A stretch of 17,923 nucleotides of DNA from Ulvibacter sp047614245 (GCA_047614245.1 JBLHIC010000049.1:1-17923); one strand, 5' to 3'; shown: positions 8,316 to 16,038, counted from the stretch's first letter. Notes: a model not told the origin generated them from the letters alone. Numbers and translations are program-made.

Positions 8316-8855
8316 ATGAAAGTAGTAGCAGGTGTAATTTTTTTGTTCATTTCCTTATTTTCTTCGGAAAGCCTTGAGATTAAAATTGAATGGAGTGAAT
8401 CTAAGAAGTTAACTTGGGCCGATTTTCAGGGAACCGAACCTAGAGGTCAAGACTATGCTGCCAGTTCAAGTACGGGGATCTCATTTACATATTCAGTTAA
8501 GAGATACGGAGATGATATGGATTTGGATTATTCTGTGAAGTGTCACTTTTATCCTGAAGAATCATGGTACGACCGCTCCTCTGCCTCCGCATACATTCTC
8601 AAACATGAGCAGACGCATTTTGATATCTCCGAATTACACGCAAGAATTCTTCGGAAATTAATATCCGAAGCCAGTTTTTCGAAAGATCTTAAAATCGAAA
8701 TCAAGGCGATTTATAAAGAAGTTGAAAAGCAAAGAGGAAAAATGCAACATCGATTTGACACTGAAACAAATCATTCCATAAATAAGGAAAACGAATACCT
8801 TTGGGAAGAATTTGTAACAAAAAAACTTAGATTTTATGAAGGATGGAAGAAGTGA
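8316..8855 (+). CDS. DUF922-type putative secreted zinc protease
   Basis: 179 residues. The N-terminal hydrophobic stretch (1-18, MKVVAGVIFLFISLFSSES) looks like a signal peptide, although the cleavage site is unclear. The sequence LTWADFQGTEP at 32-42 followed by AASSSTGISF is the hallmark N-terminal part of the DUF922 family. HEQTH at residues 97-101 is an HExxH zinc motif, giving H97 and H101 as ligands and E98 as catalytic base. H108, H145 or H153 could supply another ligand, and FDTETNH at 147-153 matches a conserved C-terminal family block. It therefore looks like an intact small metalloprotease acting outside the cytoplasm. No substrate is known. It stands 50 bp after the OsmC gene and 119 bp before the vWA gene, so it may be transcribed alone. 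Confidence 0.78.
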   Translation: MKVVAGVIFLFISLFSSESLEIKIEWSESKKLTWADFQGTEPRGQDYAASSSTGISFTYSVKRYGDDMDLDYSVKCHFYPEESWYDRSSASAYILKHEQTHFDISELHARILRKLISEASFSKDLKIEIKAIYKEVEKQRGKMQHRFDTETNHSINKENEYLWEEFVTKKLRFYEGWKK

Positions 8856-8974
8856 TTACCTAAAGTATTTATTCTTTCTTCATTTTGACTCTTAAGTATT
8901 ACTATTTTTCTAGCTGTTAGCGATTCGTTTCTTATTTTATTATAGTACCTTAGAAGAACACTAAATTTCTAATT

Positions 8975-11026
8975 ATGAAAAAGTTATTACTATTGTTCTT
9001 GGTTAGTTTAATGAGTCTTGTGTCAAAAGCAAATGGAGTAGTGATTATAGATGGTACTAATGAGACCTATCTTAGAATGACCCAATCGCAGATTGATGTA
9101 ATAGTTCAAAATCAAATAGCAAATATTGTTTCAAGTCAAAAATTTATCAATGATTTCGGAAGTTCCCAAATTATTAAATATGCTTTTCCAGTTCCAGTCC
9201 AGGCGTCTGTTACTCAACTACGATGGAGAATCAATGGTGGAGATTGGGTAATTGCTGAGTTTATTGTTGGTGACCCAGGAGGAAGTGGTGGTGGTGGTAC
9301 AAATCATCCCAATTTAGTTGAATATCTCGGAGATACGCCGATTTTTTTAGAAATTACTGATGCCTTAGCCAATACAGCCGAAGTAGAATTTGAAATATCC
9401 TACGTAGAATTATTACCCTATAGTTTTAATGAAGTCACCTTTGAATATCCAAGTGATTATTCATTAATTCAGACTGATATAATACAAAATTTTCAAAATC
9501 TAAATTTCAGTTTGTTTTCGGATAGAACTATCGAGAATGTCGAGATGTTCAATAATACTGGAGATATCACCAATGATGGAAATGTAGCAACCGTCACCTT
9601 CATTGTATTTGAGGCAACATCAATCAACGATATTCTTATTGTCTATGAGCTAGCTTCGGATGAATTAGGAGTCATCCCATTTAGCACCTTTTTAGAGGGA
9701 ATAGTTAATGAATGTGATGAATATGGAGAAGGCTTTTTTGGATTAGTAATAGAGCCTGAATCTAATACGAACACGGAGATAATACAAAAGAATTTTGTTC
9801 TTATTATTGACTCTTCAGGAAGTATGCGCGATGGAGATAAGATGATACAAGCCAAGGAAGCTGCCAGTTTTATTGTGAATAATTTAAATATTGGCGATTA
9901 TTTTAACATTATAGATTTTGATAATAATATTAATCTCTTTCGCCCAAATTTGGTTGAGAATACTATCGCCAATAGAAATGCGGCGTTAGCCTTTATCGAT
10001 CAAGTTATTGCCTTGGGAGCTACTAATATTTCAGATACATTGTTAGCAGCTATTAATCAATATGACGGAGCGGCGTTAGATAAAGCAAATATCATTGTAT
10101 TTTTTACGGATGGTGGAGCAACCCAAGGAGTCACGGACACAGGTGCTATCTTAGATTTAGTTGAAGACGCGGTAGATGCGTTAGAAACTGAAATATTTCT
10201 CTTCACTTTTGGAATCGGTCAAGACGTAACAAAAGATTTATTAACTCTTCTTGCCGTTGAAAACAATGGCTTTGTTACATTTTTAGGAGATGATGAAATT
10301 GTTGATGTTATATCTAACTTCTACTTGACAATAAGAAATCCTGTTTTATTAAATACTCAAATTACAACAACACCTCCAAATGTTTTGAATGAGTTATATC
10401 CAGAACCTTTCCCTAATCTATACAAGGGGCAGCAATTGGTGTTGGCAGCTAGATATGCCGTACCAGAGACTTTTTCACTAACTCTTACCGGAACAGCTTT
10501 TAACGAACCAGTTGAATATGTCTATCAATTGGACTTAAGCACCATGAATAATGCTGAATTTTCTTTCTTACCAAAACTATGGGCTAAAAAGAAGATTGAA
10601 AGTTTAACGATTCAATATTATTCTTATCCACCTGAATCACCAGAAGCTATGGCACTCTTGGATATCATTGAACAAACTAGTATTTGTTATCAAGTTTTAA
10701 GCCCTTTTACTGGTCTTGGGGATCCATTAGTAATAGAGGAATTCTTAGACGATAGTAGTACCAGCCTCAATTTCTTTCCTAATCCATTTACAGAACAGAC
10801 AAGTGTCATTATTGATTTAAAGGTACCTGAAACAATTCTTATTCACATTTATTCAATTGATGGCAAATTAGTGAAGGTTATAAAAGTTGAAGGAAAATAC
10901 GGTCCAAATAGAATAGAATGGAATGGTGATAACGAAAATGGTGACGCGCTTGGCGCAGGGATTTACCTCTACACCGTTAAAATTGGAAAGGAAAATGCAA
11001 ATTCTGGTAAACTCATAAAACTATAA
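8975..11026 (+). CDS. Secreted VIT/vWA-domain protein with T9SS type A sorting signal
   Basis: 683 residues. A signal peptide covers residues 1-19. Residues about 20-150 resemble a VIT domain (YAFPVPVQASVTQLRWRINGG, then EFEISYVELLPYSF) as in inter-alpha-trypsin-inhibitor heavy chains, interrupted by a flexible PGGSGGGG loop at 101-108. A von Willebrand A domain spans about 272-455 with a complete metal-ion-dependent adhesion site: D279, S281, S283 (DSSGS), T350 and D379 (FFTDGG). The last ~85 residues (FFPNPFTEQTSVIIDL, YSIDGKLVKVIKV, LGAGIYLYTVKIG) form a T9SS type A C-terminal domain, so the protein should cross the outer membrane and be released or anchored at the surface. Metal-dependent adhesion or protein binding is the family-based expectation; the partner is unknown. 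DUF3820 follows after 7 bp. No clean promoter consensus is seen in the 119 bp upstream. Confidence 0.87.
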   Translation: MKKLLLLFLVSLMSLVSKANGVVIIDGTNETYLRMTQSQIDVIVQNQIANIVSSQKFINDFGSSQIIKYAFPVPVQASVTQLRWRINGGDWVIAEFIVGDPGGSGGGGTNHPNLVEYLGDTPIFLEITDALANTAEVEFEISYVELLPYSFNEVTFEYPSDYSLIQTDIIQNFQNLNFSLFSDRTIENVEMFNNTGDITNDGNVATVTFIVFEATSINDILIVYELASDELGVIPFSTFLEGIVNECDEYGEGFFGLVIEPESNTNTEIIQKNFVLIIDSSGSMRDGDKMIQAKEAASFIVNNLNIGDYFNIIDFDNNINLFRPNLVENTIANRNAALAFIDQVIALGATNISDTLLAAINQYDGAALDKANIIVFFTDGGATQGVTDTGAILDLVEDAVDALETEIFLFTFGIGQDVTKDLLTLLAVENNGFVTFLGDDEIVDVISNFYLTIRNPVLLNTQITTTPPNVLNELYPEPFPNLYKGQQLVLAARYAVPETFSLTLTGTAFNEPVEYVYQLDLSTMNNAEFSFLPKLWAKKKIESLTIQYYSYPPESPEAMALLDIIEQTSICYQVLSPFTGLGDPLVIEEFLDDSSTSLNFFPNPFTEQTSVIIDLKVPETILIHIYSIDGKLVKVIKVEGKYGPNRIEWNGDNENGDALGAGIYLYTVKIGKENANSGKLIKL

Positions 11027-11033
11027 TATATAA

Positions 11034-11285
11034 ATGACCACTGGAAATAGCCCCGACCCAAAACACCTTATTGAATTAGCGAATTACAGAATGCCCTTTG
11101 GAAAATATAAAGGAGAGCTTTTAGTAAAAATCCCTGAGGCTTATTTTACTTGGTTTAAACAAAAAGGTTTCCCGGAAGGAAAGCTTGGCAATATGATGCG
11201 AGAAATGGACGAGATAAAAGTTAATGGACTTGAACACCTAATGAAACCATTAATTGAAAAAAAACCAAGAGACTTTATTGATTAA
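11034..11285 (+). CDS. Small DUF3820-family protein
   Basis: 83 residues, complete. RMPFGKYKGELL (19-30), IPEAYFTWF (33-41), KGFPEGKLG (44-52) and EIKVNGLEHLM (60-70) match the DUF3820 family (Pfam also labels it putative quorum-sensing-regulated virulence factor, from a Pseudomonas member). No signal peptide, membrane segment or catalytic motif is visible, so it is probably a small cytoplasmic protein. It starts 7 bp after the vWA gene stop and is very likely co-transcribed with it. The virulence label should not be transferred: the family is widespread in environmental bacteria and its molecular function is not established. Confidence 0.85.
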   Translation: MTTGNSPDPKHLIELANYRMPFGKYKGELLVKIPEAYFTWFKQKGFPEGKLGNMMREMDEIKVNGLEHLMKPLIEKKPRDFID

Positions 11286-11348
11286 CTTAGAGTCAAGAAA
11301 CGCTATGACATTAGTATTGTATTACGAGCATTTTGAAATACTTAAAAA

Positions 11349-11361
11349 TTGTTAATAACAA
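11349..11361. other. Perfect 13-bp palindrome upstream of pyrG (possible operator)
   Basis: TTGTTA-A-TAACAA: two 6-bp arms around a single central base, 64 bp after the DUF3820 stop and about 60 bp before the nearer pyrG promoter element. The shape suits a dimeric regulator site, but 13 AT-rich bases can occur by chance, and no regulator is known. Confidence 0.25.
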
Positions 11362-11421
11362 GAATCAATTAGCATAAAAGGTTTTATTAAAATTAGTTCT
11401 TTCCCTTCCGCAATAAATCCT

Positions 11422-11455
11422 TACATTTGCATCCCGTATAGTTAATATAGTTTTG
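11422..11455 (+). promoter_or_regulatory. pyrG promoter region with two overlapping TAnnTTTG elements
   Basis: TACATTTG at 11422-11429 and TAGTTTTG at 11448-11455 both match TAnnTTTG. The TTTG of the first (11426-11429) lies 18 bp before the second and so can serve as its -33 box, giving TTTG-N18-TAGTTTTG with the ATG 6 nt after it. Alternatively the first is itself the -7 element with a leader of about 28 nt; no good -33 box is seen for it. Confidence 0.5.
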
Positions 11456-11461
11456 GCATTC

Positions 11462-13078
11462 ATGAACACTACAAAATACATCTTCGTTACGGGCGGAGTA
11501 TCATCATCTTTAGGTAAAGGAATTATTGCAGCATCACTGGCTAAGCTATTGCAATCCAGAGGGTATCGTGTTACCATTCAGAAATTAGATCCTTATATAA
11601 ACGTTGATCCAGGGACATTAAATCCGTATGAACATGGAGAGTGTTATGTCACTAATGACGGTGCAGAAACCGATTTAGATTTAGGGCATTATGAGCGTTT
11701 TCTCAACGTAAAAACATCTCAGGCCAATAACGTAACTACAGGTCGTATTTATCAAAGCGTTATTGAAAAAGAACGAAGAGGAGAGTTTCTTGGAAAAACA
11801 GTGCAGGTAATTCCGCATATTACAAACGAAATTAAAGAACGTATTCAACTGTTGGGTAAAACAGGAGATTACGATATTATTCTCACTGAGATTGGTGGAA
11901 CCGTTGGGGATATTGAATCTTTACCATATATCGAATCTGTTCGCCAGTTGAAATGGGAAATGGGTGATGACAATGCCTTGGTTATTCATCTTACTTTAAT
12001 TCCATATTTGTCGGCGGCAGGCGAATTAAAAACGAAGCCAACGCAACATTCAGTTAAAACATTGATGGAAAGTGGAATTAGGGCTGACATTCTGGTTTGT
12101 CGTACAGAACACGAATTATCTAATGATCTACGTAATAAATTGGCCTTGTTTTGTAACGTGAAACGAGAAGCTGTAATTCAATCAATTGATGCATCTACTA
12201 TTTACGACGTTCCAAATATGATGCTCGAGGAAGGTCTCGACACTGTTACTTTGGAGAAGTTGAAATTAACCAATGCAAAAGAACCCAATCTTGATCGATG
12301 GAATCAGTTTTTAGAGCGACATAAAAATCCGAAGAGTGAAGTGCAAATTGGATTGATAGGTAAATACGTTGAACTTCAAGACAGTTATAAGTCCATTCTA
12401 GAGTCCTTTATTCATGCTGGTGCTGAGAATGAGGTGAAAGTAATCGTTAAATCAATTCATTCAGAATATATTAATGAAGACAACATAGCTGAAAAATTAT
12501 CTCAGCTGGATGGGATCTTGGTTGCACCAGGATTTGGTGAGCGAGGAATTGAAGGTAAAGTTGCAGCTGTGCGCTATGCCAGAGAAAATAGCTTACCATT
12601 CTTCGGAATTTGTTTAGGAATGCAAATGGCGGTTATTGAATATTCCAGAAACGTATTGGGAATCAAAGACGCAAATTCACTTGAGATGGATTCCAGTACA
12701 TTAAATCCGGTTATAAATTTAATGGAAGAGCAAAAGAACATTACCAATAAGGGGGGGACTATGCGATTGGGCTCTTGGAAATGTGAGCTTGAAGATGGTA
12801 GTAAAGTGAGTGAAATTTATGGTACGAAGAGTATTGATGAGCGACATAGACATCGTTATGAGTACAACGACACCTATAGAGATCAATTGGAAGCTGCTGG
12901 TATGAAAGCGACTGGGATTAACCCCGAAACCGGACTTGTAGAAATTATTGAAATCCAAGCACACCCTTGGTTCATCGGAGTTCAATACCATCCTGAATAT
13001 AAAAGTACCGTGGCAAATCCGCATCCATTGTTCATAGCTTTTGTGAAAGCCGCGAGCGTATATGCAGCAAAAAAATAA
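11462..13078 (+). CDS. pyrG: CTP synthase (glutamine-hydrolysing)
   Basis: Makes CTP from UTP with ATP and glutamine, the only de novo route to cytidine nucleotides. With the ATG at 11462 it is 538 residues, the normal length. The synthase domain (1-270) opens with KYIFVTGGVSSSLGKGI, including the ATP-binding loop, and has KLDPYINVDPGT (41-52), EHGECYV (57-63) and the nucleotide-binding IGGTVGDIES. The amidotransferase domain (about 295-535) has nucleophile C384 (GICLGMQ) with H510 and E512 (QYHPEY). All key residues are present. An in-frame TTG at 11453 would add three residues but is part of a promoter element, so ATG is preferred. A hairpin lies just after the stop. The yidC gene follows 155 bp later, an order often seen in Flavobacteriia. 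Confidence 0.98.
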   Translation: MNTTKYIFVTGGVSSSLGKGIIAASLAKLLQSRGYRVTIQKLDPYINVDPGTLNPYEHGECYVTNDGAETDLDLGHYERFLNVKTSQANNVTTGRIYQSVIEKERRGEFLGKTVQVIPHITNEIKERIQLLGKTGDYDIILTEIGGTVGDIESLPYIESVRQLKWEMGDDNALVIHLTLIPYLSAAGELKTKPTQHSVKTLMESGIRADILVCRTEHELSNDLRNKLALFCNVKREAVIQSIDASTIYDVPNMMLEEGLDTVTLEKLKLTNAKEPNLDRWNQFLERHKNPKSEVQIGLIGKYVELQDSYKSILESFIHAGAENEVKVIVKSIHSEYINEDNIAEKLSQLDGILVAPGFGERGIEGKVAAVRYARENSLPFFGICLGMQMAVIEYSRNVLGIKDANSLEMDSSTLNPVINLMEEQKNITNKGGTMRLGSWKCELEDGSKVSEIYGTKSIDERHRHRYEYNDTYRDQLEAAGMKATGINPETGLVEIIEIQAHPWFIGVQYHPEYKSTVANPHPLFIAFVKAASVYAAKK

Positions 13079-13082
13079 TACG

Positions 13083-13120
13083 ACAATTTGACGCATCCAT
13101 CAAATAGGCGTTATAATTGT
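13083..13120 (+). terminator. Candidate terminator hairpin after pyrG
   Basis: Arms 13083-13094 and 13108-13120 can pair over 12 positions, with one bulged T (13114) and one G-T wobble, around a 13-nt loop. It begins 4 bp after the pyrG stop. The following T run is short (TTT at 13120-13122), so intrinsic termination may be inefficient. Confidence 0.45.
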
Positions 13121-13207
13121 TTAAAGGAAACAAGTTGAAAAGATCTTTCTGAAAATTTGGAAAAACCATTTTGGTCAGAATTATATAATGTAAGAATAAC
13201 TAATCAA

Positions 13208-13228
13208 ATTCCGGATCAAGCCCGGGAT
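13208..13228 (+). repeat. GC-rich REP-like hairpin directly before yidC
   Basis: ATTCCGG (13208-13214) pairs with CCGGGAT (13222-13228), with one T-G wobble, around a 7-nt loop ATCAAGC. It is markedly GC-richer than its surroundings and ends 5 nt before the yidC ATG. The form CCGG-ATCAAG-CCCGG resembles short dispersed palindromes found in many bacterial genomes. Only one copy is seen in this window. Confidence 0.45.
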
Positions 13229-13233
13229 AAGGC

Positions 13234-15126
13234 ATGGAAGAAAAGAAATTTGACATAAACTCAATAATTGGTTTCGTATTAATAGGAGGTATCCTCCTTT
13301 GGATGTTATACATCAACCAACCTACTGAGGAAGAAATTCAAGCTGAAAAGGTGAGAACCGAAGCGGCCGCTCAAGAGAAAGTCGCTACTGAAGCGGATCA
13401 AGCAAAGGATATTACAATAAAGGGAGCTATTCAAGACATTTCTGTAGTTAGCACTGGGGATTCGCTATCCCTTGAAAAACTTAAAAACAGACTGGGTTCT
13501 TTTGCCTATTCTGCAACCCTTCCGTCTGCAACAGATAAAACTACTGTTATAGAAAATGACGTTCTAAGTTTAACGATAAGCAATAAGGGTGGTTATGTCA
13601 CAGAAGCACGACTTAAGCAGATTAATACCTACGATTCTGTTCCTGTTTACATAATAAAAGATGGGAACGCATCATTGAACCTCCAATTTACTTCGGAAAA
13701 CAGACTGCTAAACTCTAAAGATTTATACTTTGAACCTTCCCTTAGCAATAATGGGGAGAATAGTGTTTTAACGATGCGTCTAAAGACTTCGAATGATGCC
13801 TTTATTGAATATCGTTATGAGCTAATACCTCAAGAATATATGCTCGGCTTTAGTGTAAAATCTCAAGGGTTGGATGGTGTAATCAATACATCGCAGCCAA
13901 TGTATTTGGATTGGAAGCTTAAAGGGTATCGACACGCTAAAAGTATTAGCTATGAAAATAGATATTCACGATTAACGTATGAGTATGAAGATGAGAAACA
14001 CTCTAAGTTATCTCCCACTGGAGAAGATGATGAACTAGAGAAAGATGTGACCTGGATGAATTTCCGTCAGCATTTCTTTAGCTCTATGTTACTCACGGAT
14101 ACACCGTTTAAAGAAGTTGCTTTTAGCTCAATTGATTTTGTAAAGGATGAAGAAATTGATACTATTTTCACTAAAGAATACGGTGCGAAAATTTTGTTAG
14201 AGCCTAAGGGAGGAGCCTTGGATTATAATATGAATATGTATTATGGTCCAACAGACTATAGAATATTCAAAAAGTACGACAGAAACCTAGATGAGGCTAT
14301 GCCTTTGGGTTGGGGTATTTTTGGTATGATTAATAAGTTTTTGATTATTCCATTATTCGGATTTTTAAGTGGTTTTCTACCTGCTGGGATAGCTATTATA
14401 GTTCTTACTATTATATTGAAGTTGATGCTGTCTCCAGTGCAATACAAGCAGTATTTGTCTCAAGCCAAACTAAAGGTGTTGAAGCCTGAGTTAGATGCAA
14501 TTAAAGAAAAACACGGTGATAACAAAATGAAGATTCAACAGGAGACGATGAAGCTACAGAATATTGCTGGCGCTAGTCCTCTAAAAGGATGCTTGCCAGC
14601 TCTTTTGCAGATTCCAGTGTTCTACGCATTGTTTACATTTTTCCCGACTGCTTTCGATTTATATCAAAAGAGCTTTTTATGGGCGGACGATTTGTCAAGT
14701 TTTGATACGATAGCTGAGCTTCCATTTTACATACCTTTTTATGGAGATCACGTGAGTTTATTTCCAATTCTGGCGTCGATTGCTATTTTTATATATATGA
14801 TGATGACTACTGGGCAAACTATGCAGGCACAACAGCAGCCAGGAATGCCTAACATGAAGTTTTTAATGTATTTATCTCCATTGTTTATGTTGGTGTTCTT
14901 TAATAACTATGCTAGTGGATTGTCACTATATTACTTTATATCGAATCTTATTACCATTGGAATTATGCTCGTTATAAAGCACTACATTATTGATGAAGAA
15001 AAAATTCATGCTAAGATCCAGGTAAATAAAAAGACGCCCAAAAAGCAGAATAAGTTTCAGAAAAAAATGGCGTCAATGATGGAACAGGCTGAGGAACAAA
15101 AAAAGGCAGCTGCTAAGAAGAAATAG
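13234..15126 (+). CDS. yidC: Membrane protein insertase YidC
   Basis: 630 residues, the long Gram-negative form. YidC inserts and folds inner-membrane proteins, alone or with SecYEG. TM1 is about residues 11-27, followed by a large periplasmic beta-domain (about 100-345). The conserved insertase core comprises a membrane segment at about 370-400, the cytoplasmic hairpin about 403-448 (QYLSQAKLKVLKPELDAIKE), SPLKGCLPALLQIPVFYALF at 448-467, and helices around 508-524 and 541-582. At the site of the hydrophilic-groove Arg of E. coli (R366) this protein has K396 (TIILKLMLSPVQYK). A Lys-rich tail (about 590-630, ending AAAKKK) can contact the ribosome. An in-frame TAA lies one codon before the ATG, fixing the start. 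No clean TAnnTTTG promoter is visible upstream; TATAAT at 13184-13189 is a possible alternative. Confidence 0.97.
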   Translation: MEEKKFDINSIIGFVLIGGILLWMLYINQPTEEEIQAEKVRTEAAAQEKVATEADQAKDITIKGAIQDISVVSTGDSLSLEKLKNRLGSFAYSATLPSATDKTTVIENDVLSLTISNKGGYVTEARLKQINTYDSVPVYIIKDGNASLNLQFTSENRLLNSKDLYFEPSLSNNGENSVLTMRLKTSNDAFIEYRYELIPQEYMLGFSVKSQGLDGVINTSQPMYLDWKLKGYRHAKSISYENRYSRLTYEYEDEKHSKLSPTGEDDELEKDVTWMNFRQHFFSSMLLTDTPFKEVAFSSIDFVKDEEIDTIFTKEYGAKILLEPKGGALDYNMNMYYGPTDYRIFKKYDRNLDEAMPLGWGIFGMINKFLIIPLFGFLSGFLPAGIAIIVLTIILKLMLSPVQYKQYLSQAKLKVLKPELDAIKEKHGDNKMKIQQETMKLQNIAGASPLKGCLPALLQIPVFYALFTFFPTAFDLYQKSFLWADDLSSFDTIAELPFYIPFYGDHVSLFPILASIAIFIYMMMTTGQTMQAQQQPGMPNMKFLMYLSPLFMLVFFNNYASGLSLYYFISNLITIGIMLVIKHYIIDEEKIHAKIQVNKKTPKKQNKFQKKMASMMEQAEEQKKAAAKKK

Positions 15127-15158
15127 TTTTGACTGTTGAAACTATGAATTTTATAGTT
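15123..15158 (+). other. Mutually exclusive inverted repeats at the end of yidC
   Basis: ATAGTTT (15123-15129), AAACTAT (15139-15145) and ATAGTT (15153-15158) allow two competing stems that share the middle arm. The first arm covers the yidC stop codon (TAG 15124-15126). The stems are AT-rich, 6-7 bp, without a T-run, so a terminator function is doubtful. Confidence 0.25.
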
Positions 15159-15239
15159 GAATTTGGGCTGCTATTTTAAATATTTGGTTCTCGATTCAAT
15201 AGAATTAAAGTTCAAGCGTTTACATGATAAATTAAGTAT

Positions 15240-15935
15240 ATGAAGTTTCTGTTTTTATTCCTACTTGGGAGTTTTTTAAGTCTTACAGACCTTGTTGCAC
15301 AAGAGATAAATCAAGTCGATGCCAATGGTGAACGACATGGACTCTGGCAAAAGAATTACAAAGGTACAAGTCAGTTACGTTATGAAGGAACTTTCGAACA
15401 TGGTAAGGAGATTGGAACCTTTAAATTTTACTGTGAAGACTGCAAAAAAGCACCTATGGCTGTTAAAGAGTTCGAGCCGAATACTGTTATTTCCGATGTA
15501 AAATATTACACGCCGAAAGGAAAGTTAGTAAGTGAGGGAAAGATGGATGGCAAGAAAAGAATCGGCGAATGGCTATATTATCATAAAAAATCCTCGAAGG
15601 TAATGACTAGCGAGTTTTACAAAAATGGAAAACTGGACGGTCAAAAAACAACATTTTATTTAAATGATGTTATTACCGAGGAAACTACCTACATAGAGGG
15701 ATTAAAGCAAGGTTCAAATAATTATTATTCACCTGAGGGCATTCTTTTGAAGAAATTACAATACAGAAGTGATGTACTTGTTGGGTCTGCTCTTTACTAC
15801 GACGCCGGAGGAAACATTTCAATTGAAGGAACCTATAAAAATGGTAAAAAACATGGTCTTTGGAGGTATTACAAAAATGGTAAAGTAATTCTAGAAGAAA
15901 TCTATCCCAAACCATTGAAGAAGACAAAGAACTAA
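15240..15935 (+). CDS. Exported YwqK/MORN-like repeat protein
   Basis: 231 residues with a signal peptide at 1-20 (LVA|QE). The mature part consists of degenerate MORN-like repeats: GERHGLWQKNY (30-40), YEGTFEHGKEIGTFKFY (48-64), SEGKMDGKKRIGEWLYY (98-114), FYKNGKLDGQKTTFY (126-140), YIEGLKQGSNNYYSP (151-165) and IEGTYKNGKKHGLWRYYKNG (195-214). This is the family that databases call toxin-antitoxin system YwqK antitoxin. That name does not fit here: the protein is exported and no toxin gene adjoins it. A CxxC pair (C65, C68) sits in the second repeat. The function is unknown; a periplasmic or surface repeat scaffold is the reasonable reading. It stands 113 bp after yidC and 103 bp before mnmA, with no clear promoter consensus of its own. 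Confidence 0.8.
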   Translation: MKFLFLFLLGSFLSLTDLVAQEINQVDANGERHGLWQKNYKGTSQLRYEGTFEHGKEIGTFKFYCEDCKKAPMAVKEFEPNTVISDVKYYTPKGKLVSEGKMDGKKRIGEWLYYHKKSSKVMTSEFYKNGKLDGQKTTFYLNDVITEETTYIEGLKQGSNNYYSPEGILLKKLQYRSDVLVGSALYYDAGGNISIEGTYKNGKKHGLWRYYKNGKVILEEIYPKPLKKTKN

Positions 15936-16019
15936 TTTGTCATATTAAAATCCCATTTTCATTTATCTAAATCCAATGTCGAAATAATAGTTGAAGTTTA
16001 TAATCAGCTCATTTTATTG

Positions 16020-16027
16020 TATTTTTG
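16020..16027 (+). promoter_or_regulatory. Candidate -7 promoter element of mnmA
   Basis: TATTTTTG matches TAnnTTTG, with a weak -33 partner (TTTA at 15997-16000, spacer 19). The ATG is 11 nt downstream, so the leader would be under 10 nt. The downstream S8 protease gene is probably transcribed from here too. Confidence 0.5.
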
Positions 16028-16038
16028 CATTATAAATT

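Noticed and set aside
8856..8974. Promoter or terminator in the spacer before the vWA gene
   Set aside because: TATTTTTC at 8903-8910 has a mismatch and a 15-bp spacer to TTTG; TACCTTAG at 8946-8953 has no -33 partner; no hairpin stands out.
12719..13096. 125-codon minus-strand frame over the pyrG end
   Set aside because: It is a shadow of the CTP synthase amidotransferase domain; no family resemblance and no promoter.
13156..13190. E. coli-like promoter for yidC (TTTGG and TATAAT)
   Set aside because: Spacers are 24 or 10 bp, and the phylum does not generally use such boxes; mentioned under yidC only.
15240..15935. Toxin-antitoxin module suggested by the YwqK antitoxin family name
   Set aside because: The protein has a signal peptide and MORN-like repeats, and no toxin-like gene is adjacent; flanks are yidC and mnmA.
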